Part shown: one piece after another, positions 34,631-44,100 of the stretch
Layout: every line of letters begins with the position of its first letter
Position numbering within the stretch: the first letter of the stretch is position 1
Assembly: GCF_037992945.1 (NCBI RefSeq)
Contig: NZ_CP150304.1
Coordinates: 2,049,501-2,113,500, forward strand
DNA: 64,000 nt
Origin: Peribacillus sp. FSL E2-0218
GTDB lineage: Bacteria > Bacillota > Bacilli > Bacillales > DSM-1321
Direction: 5' to 3'
Program-made: the position numbers and the translations under genes
The notes under the pieces: generated by a model
Databases searched by the model: none
What the model saw: only the letters and a program-made list of their open reading frames with translations
Told to the model about the DNA's origin: nothing

Positions 34631-34664
34631 AAAACAGGCAGCGCCGAACGTGCTGCCTGTTTTT
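34631..34664 (+). terminator. Terminator after the DUF4183 gene
   Basis: AAAACAGGCAGC and GCTGCCTGTTTT form a perfect stem about 30 bases after the stop codon. Confidence 0.85.
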
Positions 34665-34790
34665 ATGGAGGAATTTCATCAGGAGAAAGAATGAATAAAG
34701 GAGTTCTTCCGGGAAAGGAAGCATATACTGATACTGACAGGAGAGAATACGGCTGGAGATTACCCTGGGTAAAATCCACGATACTAACGA

Positions 34791-34964
34791 TTAAAAACCT
34801 GCACCGGTTTTATAAAAGAGTTCATCATATTTATTCAGTAATCGATCAAGCTGCTGGCTGTACTCCACGGCAATAGTTGAGTTCAAACCATCTTCAGCGA
34901 CGACTTTTATCAATTCATTCCGCTTTAATTCGATTTGTTCAAGGAATTCATTCTGTTTAGCCAT
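34791..34964 (-). CDS. ynzD: Spo0E-family aspartyl-phosphatase YnzD
   Basis: 57 residues read on the minus strand from the ATG at 34964, behind AGGAAA. The sequence forms a helical hairpin with the Spo0E signature YSQQLDRLLNKYDELF. Such proteins remove phosphate from Spo0A and so delay sporulation. B. subtilis ynzD is a Spo0E-like gene between yneF and ccdA, the same place as here, which supports orthology. The frame is short and easily missed. Confidence 0.88.
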   Translation of the reverse strand: MAKQNEFLEQIELKRNELIKVVAEDGLNSTIAVEYSQQLDRLLNKYDELFYKTGAGF

Positions 34965-35217
34965 TATATTTCCTTTCTGGCCCTAGCATTTTATAAGGTA
35001 CCCTTTAATGTGAGCTGGTTGTAAAATCTGTATGAATATAACAATTATATCGGCTTGGACCAATGAATTCAAATATGTGTTCATCTTATTGATCAAACAG
35101 ATTTATTTGTTGTGGATCGTAAGTAGCTGTCAATGAATCTTCATAGTCCCATACATGTATTCAGTTATCTTATTTGTTACAATGTTTATAGGTTGATATA
35201 CATAGGAGTGAATTCAA

Positions 35218-35925
35218 TTGAATGACATAAATATATTTTTGGCCTTTGGCGCAGGTTTTTTAAGTTTTATTTCTCCGTGCTGCCTACCGCTGTATCCAGC
35301 CTTTTTGTCTTATATTACGGGTATGAGCGTCGGGGAAATCAAATCGGAGAACGCCATGCTACAAAGAAGGAGTATGCTGCATACTTTATTTTTCCTGCTT
35401 GGCTTTTCCTTGGTTTTCATTGCGATCGGTTTCAGTACAACCTATCTAGGATCATTCTTTACCAATTATAAAGAATTAATTCGTCAGATCGGTGCCATTT
35501 TGATCATCGTTTTTGGATTATTCATCGTTGGAATTTTTCAGCCGAAATCCTTGATGAAGGATAGCCGATTCGAATTCAAAAACCGTCCGAGCGGCTATAT
35601 CGGTTCCATATTAATCGGATTGGCCTTTGCAGCTGGCTGGACACCTTGTGCAGGTCCATTATTAGGGGCAGTCATATCATTGGGCGCAACGAACCCTAGT
35701 GCCGCCATGAGCTATATGGCTGCTTACATTTTAGGTTTTGCCATACCATTTTTCATATTATCGTTCTTTGTCGGTAAGCTGAAGTGGATCAAAAAGTATA
35801 GCCAATCCATTATGAAGATTGGCGGATACCTCATGATTGTAATGGGTGTCATTTTGTTTTTTGATTGGATGACCCAAATCATTGCAGTCCTGTCTAGACT
35901 ATTCGGTGGCTTTACCGGATTTTAG
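35218..35925 (+). CDS. ccdA: Cytochrome c biogenesis protein CcdA
   Basis: 235-residue membrane protein with six predicted helices that carries reducing power from cytoplasmic thioredoxin to the outside for haem attachment and spore development. The two redox Cys lie in SPCCLPLYPAFLSY and GWTPCAGPLLGA. The TTG at 35218 follows AGGAGTG. It is followed by yneI and ccdC as in B. subtilis. Confidence 0.95.
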   Translation: MNDINIFLAFGAGFLSFISPCCLPLYPAFLSYITGMSVGEIKSENAMLQRRSMLHTLFFLLGFSLVFIAIGFSTTYLGSFFTNYKELIRQIGAILIIVFGLFIVGIFQPKSLMKDSRFEFKNRPSGYIGSILIGLAFAAGWTPCAGPLLGAVISLGATNPSAAMSYMAAYILGFAIPFFILSFFVGKLKWIKKYSQSIMKIGGYLMIVMGVILFFDWMTQIIAVLSRLFGGFTGF

Positions 35926-36133
35926 TCCATAAAAAGCTAGTTTTTCAAAAAAATTCAAACTGATTAAATGTAATTAGGTCTAATTACCCTTAAAAAATGA
36001 TTTTATACTTATTAATTGGATGATAATTCTTGATTTTAGGTCTAAAGTTTTATATCCTATACATACTGGATAAATCATTACATTTCTCACGCAGTTTTTT
36101 TGAATCTTGTTGTTGGAAATGAGGAGGAAGACC

Positions 36134-36493
36134 ATGGCCCGAATATTAATTGTTGATGATGCTAAGTTTATGAGAATGACGCTTTCAAATATTTTATCAA
36201 AGGCTGGACATGAAGTGATCGGTGAAGGGGAGAACGGCGAAGAGGCGATTGAACTATATCGACACCTTCAACCTGATTTGGTGACTATGGATATAACGAT
36301 GCCACTCATGAGCGGGTTGGATGCAGTTAAAGAAATTAAAAAGGAATTTCGGGCTGCAAAGGTTATAATGTGCTCGGCAATGGGTCAGCAGAAAATGGTT
36401 GTCGAAGCGATAGAAGCTGGAGCAAAGGATTTTATCGTCAAGCCTTTTGACGAGAGCAGGGTAGTGGATGCCATCAATAGGGCGCTTGATTAA
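36134..36493 (+). CDS. yneI: CheY-like single-domain response regulator YneI
   Basis: 119-residue receiver domain (ILIVDDAKFMRMTL, acceptor Asp in LVTMDITMPLMSG, conserved Thr/Ser in VIMCSAMGQ, Lys in FIVKPFD). No output domain. ATG 36134 follows GAGGAGG; codons before it have no proper spacing. B. subtilis YneI holds the same place between ccdA and ccdC. Its partner kinase is unknown. Confidence 0.93.
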   Translation: MARILIVDDAKFMRMTLSNILSKAGHEVIGEGENGEEAIELYRHLQPDLVTMDITMPLMSGLDAVKEIKKEFRAAKVIMCSAMGQQKMVVEAIEAGAKDFIVKPFDESRVVDAINRALD

Positions 36494-36607
36494 GTACACG
36501 CTCCTTGTTTATCTTAAATAGGTAATATATACTTTGTTTATTAATTGAAGTCATATATAATTTTTTATGGTACTTACCTATTTTTAGTTAAAAGGGATGG
36601 TTAAGAG

Positions 36608-37069
36608 ATGATATATATATCAACGGGTATAGCGATCGTGATGGCTATGGGTGTTTTCATGTTGCGGATGAAGGAAACAAAAAAACCAGTGAACGAAAAG
36701 AAGATCATCTTGCCGCCGTTATTCATGAGTACGGGAGCTTTGATGTTTATTTTCCCCATGTTCCGGGTTTCTCGATACGAATTTTTGGAGGCTCTAGTCG
36801 CAGGGATGCTATTTTCCATCTTGCTCATCAAAACCTCAAAATTTGAAGTGAGAGATGAAAAGATTTACATTTTGCGCTCAAAAGCGTTCATATTCATCCT
36901 TATTGGCCTTATGGTGATTCGGCTCGTCGCGAAAATTATGCTCGGGAGCACCCTTGAAATAGGCGTCTTGAGCGGAATGTTTTTCTTACTCGCTTTTGCT
37001 ATGATCGTCCCCTGGAGAATTGCGATGCTATATCAATATAAAAAGGTGAAGGCAGCCAGTTTCAGCTGA
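36608..37069 (+). CDS. ccdC: Cytochrome c biogenesis-linked membrane protein CcdC (YneJ)
   Basis: 153 residues with four hydrophobic segments (ISTGIAIVMAMGVFMLRM; LFMSTGALMFIFPMF; FIFILIGLMVIRLVA; GMFFLLAFAMIVPW). This is the DUF1453 family, called CcdC because it neighbours ccdA; it is not strictly required for cytochrome c assembly in B. subtilis. It lies downstream of yneI on the same strand. Confidence 0.9.
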   Translation: MIYISTGIAIVMAMGVFMLRMKETKKPVNEKKIILPPLFMSTGALMFIFPMFRVSRYEFLEALVAGMLFSILLIKTSKFEVRDEKIYILRSKAFIFILIGLMVIRLVAKIMLGSTLEIGVLSGMFFLLAFAMIVPWRIAMLYQYKKVKAASFS

Positions 37070-37125
37070 TTTGTTGTGGAATTTCATTGCATGTCCTGCT
37101 TTTCACGAATGCCAGTAAAAGAAGT

Positions 37126-37168
37126 CAAAAAAACCTGAGTCGGTCTTCAAAGCGACCCAGGTTTTTTT
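37126..37168 (+). terminator. Terminator after ccdC
   Basis: AAAAAACCTGAGTCG and CGACCCAGGTTTTTTT arms with one mismatch form a strong stem between ccdC and tsuA. Confidence 0.82.
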
Positions 37169-37329
37169 ATTGTTAGGGAGCGTAAAGGCATGTAAATCCC
37201 TTACAATCGATGATTGATATGGAATGAATTTGGAAAAACAGCGCGATCTAGAAAATGTAAACCTAGTAATTTCATCTGAATTATATTATATTAATATTAT
37301 GATAAATTTACAAGAGGAGGAGACGGTTG

Positions 37330-38385
37330 ATGTTACATATGATTGTGTTAGGGATTATATGTGGGCTAATGCTCGGATTTGTGCTTCAAAGGGGCCGTTT
37401 CTGTGTTGTTGGTGCATATCGTGATTTGATTTTAGCTAAAGATGGCCGGATGTTTTTAGCTACATTCGTTGTTATAGCGATACAAAGTATGGGTGTTTAT
37501 GCTTTGAATGGCACAGGGGTCATTCAGTTTGGAAATGATGGATTTCCATGGCTGGGAACAATCGTGGGCGGCTTTATATTCGGTATCGGTATGGTTCTCG
37601 CAGGCGGTTGCGCTACCGGTACATGGTACCGGGCTGGAGAAGGAATGATTGGTAGCTGGGTAGCTCTTTTTGGTTATATGCTTGGAGCAGCCATGACGAA
37701 GTACGGTGTCTGGAAAGTGGCTGGGGATCATCTGTTATCCTATCGTACAAGCGACACGTACATTCACGAGACATTGAATGTTTCGCCTTGGGTGCTTGTG
37801 ATCCTCGTAACCGTTTCGGTAGGCATCTTGGTGATACGTGAATTAAGGAAGCCTAAACTGCCAATCTTTCAAATGAAACCGAAGAAAAAGGGGCTGGCTC
37901 ACCTATTATTCGAAAAACGGTGGCATCCATTTATTACGGCATTGTTGGTTGGCCTGATTGCCATCATCGCCTGGCCGTTAAGTGCGATGACAGGCAGGAT
38001 GTTTGGTCTCGGAATCACGGCTCCATCCGCGAACATCCTGACTTTCCTTATTACCGGGGATGATGCGTTAATCGATTGGGGGACGTTTTTAGTATTGGGA
38101 ATTTTCCTCGGGGCTTTCATAGCGGCAAAAGGAAGCGGGGAATTCCGTTGGCGCCTGCCAGATATGAAAACATTACGTAATAATGCCTTTGGCGGTGTAA
38201 TCATGGGATTCGGGGCGAGTGTCGCAGGAGGATGTACAATCGGGAATGGCTTGGTGAATTCTGCATTATTTGCCTGGCAAGGCTGGATTGCAATTATCTT
38301 CTTCCTTCTAGGTACATGGGTGGCTACTTATTTCACGATTATCCGTCAGCAAAAGCAGAAGGTTGGTTCTTCCAAAGCTGCTTAA
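37330..38385 (+). CDS. tsuA: Thiosulfate-type importer, YeeE/YedE family (TsuA)
   Basis: About 351 residues, roughly nine membrane segments, with the GFVLQRGRFCVVGAY, GGCATGTWYRAGEG and AGGCTIGNGLVNS motifs whose conserved Cys residues relay thiosulfate in YeeE proteins. The next gene is a TusA-like protein, the same pairing as E. coli TsuA (YeeE) and TsuB (YeeD). ATG 37330 and TTG 37327 both fit the AGAGGAGG site. Selenium-related transport by YedE relatives is the main alternative. Confidence 0.85.
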   Translation: MLHMIVLGIICGLMLGFVLQRGRFCVVGAYRDLILAKDGRMFLATFVVIAIQSMGVYALNGTGVIQFGNDGFPWLGTIVGGFIFGIGMVLAGGCATGTWYRAGEGMIGSWVALFGYMLGAAMTKYGVWKVAGDHLLSYRTSDTYIHETLNVSPWVLVILVTVSVGILVIRELRKPKLPIFQMKPKKKGLAHLLFEKRWHPFITALLVGLIAIIAWPLSAMTGRMFGLGITAPSANILTFLITGDDALIDWGTFLVLGIFLGAFIAAKGSGEFRWRLPDMKTLRNNAFGGVIMGFGASVAGGCTIGNGLVNSALFAWQGWIAIIFFLLGTWVATYFTIIRQQKQKVGSSKAA

Positions 38386-38422
38386 GAATTCAGCAAAAAT
38401 ACGAACAAGGAGTGGATTTCAC

Positions 38423-38650
38423 TTGGCAAAAGTACTGGAGACGACAGGGATGGTTTGTCCGTTCCCGTTAGTGGAAGCAAAAGAAGCAATTGTGGATATG
38501 GCAATGGGAGAGGAATTGATCATTAATTTCGATTGCACCCAAGCAACCGAAAGCATTCCGCGCTGGGCTGCCACTGAAGGTCATGAAATTACGGAGTTCG
38601 AACAGATCGATGATGCTAAATGGCGCATCATCGTCAAAAAGGGAAATTGA
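38423..38650 (+). CDS. tsuB: TusA-like sulfur carrier partner of TsuA (TsuB)
   Basis: 75-residue carrier with the sulfur-binding Cys in TTGMVCPFPLVEAKEAI (Cys-Pro-x-Pro). It probably accepts sulfur from imported thiosulfate. TTG 38423 lies behind AAGGAG; codons upstream in frame overlap tsuA. The spacing to tsuA is 37 bases, so the two form an operon, closed by a terminator at 38656. Confidence 0.87.
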   Translation: MAKVLETTGMVCPFPLVEAKEAIVDMAMGEELIINFDCTQATESIPRWAATEGHEITEFEQIDDAKWRIIVKKGN

Positions 38651-38655
38651 TCAAT

Positions 38656-38692
38656 AAAAAAACGTGCGGGGAATTCCTTTGCACGTTTTTTT
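38656..38692 (+). terminator. Terminator of tsuAB
   Basis: AAAAAACGTGC and GCACGTTTTTT form a perfect stem with a 13-base loop. Confidence 0.85.
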
Positions 38693-38774
38693 ATTTTTTC
38701 AAGACTGAATCGTTGGCTAGGGCAGTTTCAAGTGATAACATGATTGAAAGAACATTTAAGGAGATGTGGATAAT

Positions 38775-39080
38775 ATGGTGGATGAGGTCATTTTAAATGA
38801 TGTTCGGCTGATTGTTACTGATTTTCTTGCTGACACTGTAGAAGGATCTGAAGGTAGAGAAATCAGAAAAGTCAGTTTTAATTTCGAGGTAACGAATGAG
38901 GAATACCATGATATCACAACACTGCTTTATCAAATGATATTCGATATAAAGATTCCGCAGCTGAACGAGGAGTTTCGAGCGGAAATTCATAATTATGCTA
39001 CTTCCGTTACAAATCTCTATGAAGAAAATGCAGTCGGGGATTTTTCATTGGTTCTACTGGAAGTGAACGAGCCGGAATGA
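38775..39080 (+). CDS. DUF3219 protein, YkvR-like
   Basis: 101 residues. The pattern FEVTNEEYHDITTLLYQMIFDIKIPQLNEEFRAEIHNYATSVTNLYEENAV agrees with B. subtilis YkvR as I recall it (a small beta-rich protein of unknown function). The ATG at 38775 fits AAGGAGA; the GTG at 38766 is too close to it. It stands between tsuB and yneK, whereas ykvR is elsewhere in B. subtilis. Confidence 0.8.
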   Translation: MVDEVILNDVRLIVTDFLADTVEGSEGREIRKVSFNFEVTNEEYHDITTLLYQMIFDIKIPQLNEEFRAEIHNYATSVTNLYEENAVGDFSLVLLEVNEPE

Positions 39081-39157
39081 TTACTTTGCCAGTCTTGTAA
39101 AGATATGGGTTACTGTCTATAATGATAGTGACGATTCTATACATATGGGGTGATACT

Positions 39158-39586
39158 TTGCTTAGTGGCTGGTTTTTATGGTTTATTCTATTTTGGGTAG
39201 TCCTTTTAATCATATTGATGAGCATTGGCGGCTTTTTCATGTTTCGAAAGTTCCTGAAAAGATTTCCTAAAGAAGACGGAAAGTCGGATATGGATTGGGA
39301 AGAATACTATTTGGATCAAACCAAGCACTTATGGACAAAACAGCAAAAGGATTTGCTTGAAGATTTAGTGAGCCCTGTACCGGAACTTTTTCGGGATGTT
39401 GCCCGGCATAAGATTGCCGGGAAAATCGGTGAATTGGCCATCAAGGAAAAAGCGGGGGATATTACCGAGGACCTGGTGATCCGAGGATATATCATCGCGA
39501 CACCAAAGCGTGATCACAAGTTCTTACAAAAAAAATTGGCTGAACGAGAAGTGAATATGATTCCATATGAACATTTATTCAGTTAA
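39158..39586 (+). CDS. yneK: DUF2621 membrane protein YneK
   Basis: 142 residues: an N-terminal membrane segment (WFLWFILFWVVLLIILMSIGGFFMF) and a soluble domain (WEEYYLDQTKHLWTKQQKDLLEDLVSPVPELFRDVARHKIAGKIGELA). It is the DUF2621 family, conserved in spore-formers and of unknown role. TTG 39158 follows GGGGTGAT. Its place after the ccd genes matches B. subtilis yneK. Confidence 0.9.
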   Translation: MLSGWFLWFILFWVVLLIILMSIGGFFMFRKFLKRFPKEDGKSDMDWEEYYLDQTKHLWTKQQKDLLEDLVSPVPELFRDVARHKIAGKIGELAIKEKAGDITEDLVIRGYIIATPKRDHKFLQKKLAEREVNMIPYEHLFS

Positions 39587-39600
39587 GGTGAATAAGGACC

Positions 39601-39945
39601 GGCTGCAGGCAAACCCGATCGTATGGGAGTTTGTCTGCCGTTTTTTTGTTTTGCCTAGTATTCTCCATCAGCCTGACTGCCAACAGTGAAATGGACGATA
39701 ACGGAGAGTGGACTGGTGCGAAAGGTGAAACACCCGCTTTCGAATACAGTCCAAGGGAGACCCCGCAGGCCATGCACTTCACATTGAGCCAAGGAGGCTC
39801 ACGGGACCTCCCGCAGAAAGCTAAGTGCCCGCAGTGAAAAGGAGCGTTTCTCCACCAAGCCTCCCTACCTGCTACCAATTCAATAAAAATTCAAGAGGGT
39901 TTCGGAATGGATAATTCCGAAGCCCTTCTTTCATCTGTACAGCAG
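39601..39945. repeat. Decayed, internally deleted relative of the IS1182-type element
   Basis: About 345 noncoding bases. The left part (39601-39645) is a hairpin like the IS left end (GGCAAACCC, GAGTTTGTCTGCC), the middle (about 39695-39840) is a diverged and inverted copy of the GC-rich repeat at 9024-9142, and the right part (39895-39935) is a hairpin like the IS right end (GGGTTTCGGAAT, ATTCCGAAGCCC). No transposase remains. The left hairpin with its T run may serve as the yneK terminator. Confidence 0.6.
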
Positions 39946-40048
39946 ATTCGAAAGAATGGTAAAAGTTAGAACGTTTGTGCCCAATCCATGCTATTCTATG
40001 AATTTTTGCTATAATAATAGTAAGTAAAAATGAGGACGGAGTGAAATT

Positions 40049-41194
40049 ATGAAATTTATCCATACCGCTGATTGGCATTTAGGGAAAATCGTTCACGGTG
40101 TACATATGACTGAGGATCAAAGGTATGCACTGCTGCAATTCATAAATATAGTCGAGGAGGAAAAACCGGATGCGGTCGTGATTGCCGGGGACTTATATGA
40201 TCGTTCGGTCCCGCCGATTGAAGCAGTGGAGCTTCTTGATGAAATCCTTTATACGATCAATGTGAAAATGAACATTCCGATCGTTGCCATATCAGGAAAC
40301 CATGATTCGGCACAACGGCTTTCCTTCGGTTCATCATGGTATCGCCATAGCCAGTTATACATTCAGGGGAAATTGACAAAAACATGTGAGCCGGTCCGCA
40401 TCAAGGGCGTGAATTTTTATTGCGTCCCGTATGCTGAACCTGGGACGGTCCGCCATCTTTTTGAAGATGATAGCATCCATTCCCATCAAGACGCCATGAA
40501 GCGGATAACCGGCAAGATCGCGGAGAACCTCAATCAGGATGAACCGAATGTCTTTGTCGGACATGCGTTTGTTTTAGGCGGCAAAACGAGTGATTCGGAG
40601 CGTGTTTTGTCAGTAGGTGGTTCAGGCTGCGTTACCTCGGACCTATTCGATGCTTTCGATTATACGGCACTTGGTCATCTGCATAGTCCGGATGCCATTC
40701 GTCACCCTAAAGTGTTTTACTCCGGATCGTTGCTGAAATATTCATTCTCTGAGGCCAAGCAAAAAAAATCGCTTTCCGTCGTCGATATGAAAGAGAATGG
40801 GAGCTTTGAACTAAGCTATCGATCCTTGGCACCTAAGCTTGATATGAGGGAAATAGCCGGGACGATGGAGGAACTGCTCGATCCTGCCTTTTATCAATTG
40901 CAAAAACAGGATGACTACTTGAAAATAACCTTGAATGATGAGGGCTCGCTCATCGATCCGATCAATCGCTTACGCCAAATATACCCGAATGTGCTTCACC
41001 TCGAGCGAAAATGGGATTTGACCGATCTGAGAAGAAAAAAAGCCTTCTCCTCGATCAAGGATGAACAGAAATCGGAACTGGATCTGTTTGAATCGTTTTA
41101 CCAAGAAATGACGGATCGCCATTTTGATTCCCAAAAACAAGATTTGATGGTGTCGGTAATCGAAGCCGTTAAGAAAGAGGAGGCCTTGAAATGA
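40049..41194 (+). CDS. sbcD: Exonuclease SbcCD, nuclease subunit D
   Basis: 381-residue metallophosphoesterase that, with SbcC, cuts hairpins and protein-blocked DNA ends. The phosphoesterase motifs are FIHTADWHLGKIVHG, VIAGDLYDRSVPP, ISGNHDSAQRL, VGHAFVLGG and LGHLHSPDA. It starts at ATG 40049 behind GGAGTG. It overlaps sbcC by four bases (ATGA), which indicates coupled translation. Confidence 0.97.
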   Translation: MKFIHTADWHLGKIVHGVHMTEDQRYALLQFINIVEEEKPDAVVIAGDLYDRSVPPIEAVELLDEILYTINVKMNIPIVAISGNHDSAQRLSFGSSWYRHSQLYIQGKLTKTCEPVRIKGVNFYCVPYAEPGTVRHLFEDDSIHSHQDAMKRITGKIAENLNQDEPNVFVGHAFVLGGKTSDSERVLSVGGSGCVTSDLFDAFDYTALGHLHSPDAIRHPKVFYSGSLLKYSFSEAKQKKSLSVVDMKENGSFELSYRSLAPKLDMREIAGTMEELLDPAFYQLQKQDDYLKITLNDEGSLIDPINRLRQIYPNVLHLERKWDLTDLRRKKAFSSIKDEQKSELDLFESFYQEMTDRHFDSQKQDLMVSVIEAVKKEEALK

Positions 41195-44100
41195 GACCAC
41201 ATATTTTAACGATGCAGGCATTCGGTCCTTATGCAGGAAGGGAAATCATTGACTTCAATTCCCTTGGGGAGCGGACGATGTTTGTCATTTCTGGTAAGAC
41301 AGGTGCAGGAAAAACAACCATATTTGATGGGATTAGCTTTGCGATATATGGAAAGGCAAGCGGAGAGGACCGCAGCGGTCAAGATTTGCGGAGCCAGTTT
41401 GCCGCAGATGATATGTTGACGGAAGTCTCGCTGCAATTCACCTTGCGCGGAAAAACCTATTTAGTGATCCGGTCACCACAGCAGGAACGGAAGAAAAAGG
41501 CTGGCGAAGGAACGACAACAGTAGGAGCGAAAGCCGAATTATATGAAATATTGGCTGATGGAAACAAATTGCTAGGAGCGAATGTTCGTGAGGTTGAAGA
41601 CAAAATCAAATCACTCATTGGGCTTGATGCCAATCAGTTTAGGCAAATCCTGATGATTCCGCAGAATGAATTCCGTAAACTGCTAACTTCCGATAGCAAG
41701 GATAAGGAACAGATTCTTCAGAAGTTATTTCATACAGAACTTTATAAACGTATAGAAGAAAAATTAAAAGAAGAAGCATCCGTCCTTAAGCGGAAAAGTG
41801 AAAAAAGCGCGCAGCGGCGAATCGAATTGATGAAGGGGATCAAAGCTGGCAATCATGAAGAATTGCAGGAGCGACTGCAAGCTGAAGAGCCTAACGAACA
41901 GCAGGTCCTTCCCCTTTTACAGGATGTCATATCGGCCGCCAGTGAAACAGGCAAACAGCTCAAGGAACAAATCGAGGAAAAGCAGAAGGCTCGTGATCAA
42001 GTGAATCAAGAGCTTTCTAAAGCGGCTGATTTGCTGAATCGGTTCTCGGATAAAGAGAAACTGCGAAATGAGAAGGCGGACCTTGAATCGAGGCAGCCGG
42101 AAATGGAAGTAGTGAAGCAGCGAATCAAAATGGCACAAAAAGCGGCATCGCTTGAAAAGCAGGAACGATATTATTTGCGCATTGGCAAGCAAGTGCAAGA
42201 TGCGAACGAGGAACTGCAAAAGCTAGGCGAGCAAGCGGAGAAGCTGCAAGCGGACCGTAAGGAGAAGCAGGATACCTTTGATAGGGAAATGCTGAAGGAA
42301 AAGGAAAGGGAGCAGGCCTTACGAAATGTGCATCAGCTAGAGCAGCTAAAAGGGGCTGTCATGAGTTTTGCCAGTTTGACAGCCCAAGTTACGTTGGATG
42401 AAAAAGAGTGGCGGAATAGTAAAGAGCTTCGTGAGAAAAATGTGGCCCAGTATCAGCAAGTCGAAAACGACGCAGAGAAGGCGGCAGTTGAAAAAAGCGA
42501 AGCCGAAAAAGCGGCGGTCCTTCATCGGGAGCAGGAAATGGAAGCAGAAAAACTGAATCGATCGTTAATGAAAATGAAAAAACTTCAAGAATCCTTCTCC
42601 GAGATACAATATATGAAGCAGGATATGGATGATAAGAATAAACGGTTCCAGGAGAGTCAAAGAATGCAAGTTTCGGAGCAGGAGAAACTGGAGGCACTCA
42701 ATCATAAGTGGCGTTCAGGTCAAGCTGGCAAGCTTGCTTCATTACTGCACTCTGGGGAGAATTGTCCTGTGTGCGGCTCGGAAAGTCATCCAAAACCAGC
42801 ACGGATGCATGAGGACATGCCGACGGATTTGGAACTGAAAGAGCAAGATAACAAGCTGAAAATGGCAGAGCAGCAAAAAAGCCAAGCGGAAAGCGAATAT
42901 TACCGGGCCCAATCCAAATATGATGCCCTGGCCGCCTCTTCTCAGGAAAAATTGCGGGACCTGCAAGCTGACATGCCGCAATTCAATCCGGAAGATATCG
43001 AATTGCATTTGAAGCAATTCACGGAAAAAGGCGAAACGCTCCATGCGCAATTAATGGAAACGATGCGAAAAAAAGCGGCAGTTACTGAATTGGAAAGAGT
43101 GATGCTGGCATTAAAAGAGAAGGCAGCCAAGCTTAAAGAGAATTTGATCGCCTTGGAAAGAAACGAAGACCAGGGTAAAACCAGATATATTGAAAGCTCC
43201 ACGAAATTAGCGGGCTTAACGGATTCCCTCCCAGAAGGAATCCGGACAGAGGACGAATATGCTGCTGCTTATCAAATTGCCGTGAAAACACAGAAACAAT
43301 TACAAACTGCCTTGGAAGATGCACAGAAAAACCTTCAAATGGTGAAGGAAAAAGAATCGGTCATCCAGGCAAAGAAAGAGTCCAGAAGCGGAAATATCGA
43401 GGCATTAAACGAAGAATTGAAAGCGGAACGGGAAAAGTTCATTGCAGATATGACCCATCAAGGTTTTTCCAACTATAAAGAATATACCACAGCGAAAAAA
43501 TCGGAAGCGGCTCTCGGAAACTTGGAAGAGCAAATCCAGCAGTATAATCAAAATTGGCAAAGTGTTTTAAGTTTATTCCATGATCTGGAGATGAAATTAA
43601 AAGATGTCGTCAAACCGGATATGGAAGGATTGCAGAAGACCTTTGAATTCATAAATGAAGAATTGGAGTCCATGCGCCAAAGTCTAAACCAATTACTTGC
43701 GGAAAAACAGACGAATGAAGAAATCGAGAGTAAATTGGCACAAATCAGGGAAGATCAGAAAAGCCTCGATGAAAGGTACAGTATCGTCGGCCATCTATCA
43801 GAAATTTCCAAAGGCCAAAACTCCTTCCGAATTACGTTTGAACGGTATGTATTGGCAGCCTTTTTAGATGACATCTTAAAAGAAGCCAATTCAAGATTGC
43901 TGAAAATGACCAGCGGCCGTTACCAGCTGCTGCGAAAACTGGATCCAACACGCAGAAACATCCAAAGCGGGCTGGAATTATCCGTCTATGACCAATATAC
44001 AGGACAGGAAAGGCATGTCAAAACCCTTTCGGGAGGAGAGAGCTTCAAGGCGTCACTTGCTCTCGCTTTAGGTCTTGCGGATGTCGTCCAGCAGAATGCG

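Noticed and set aside
39631..39837. 68-residue open frame between yneK and sbcD
   Set aside because: It lies wholly inside the decayed IS-related repeat and lacks a ribosome site.
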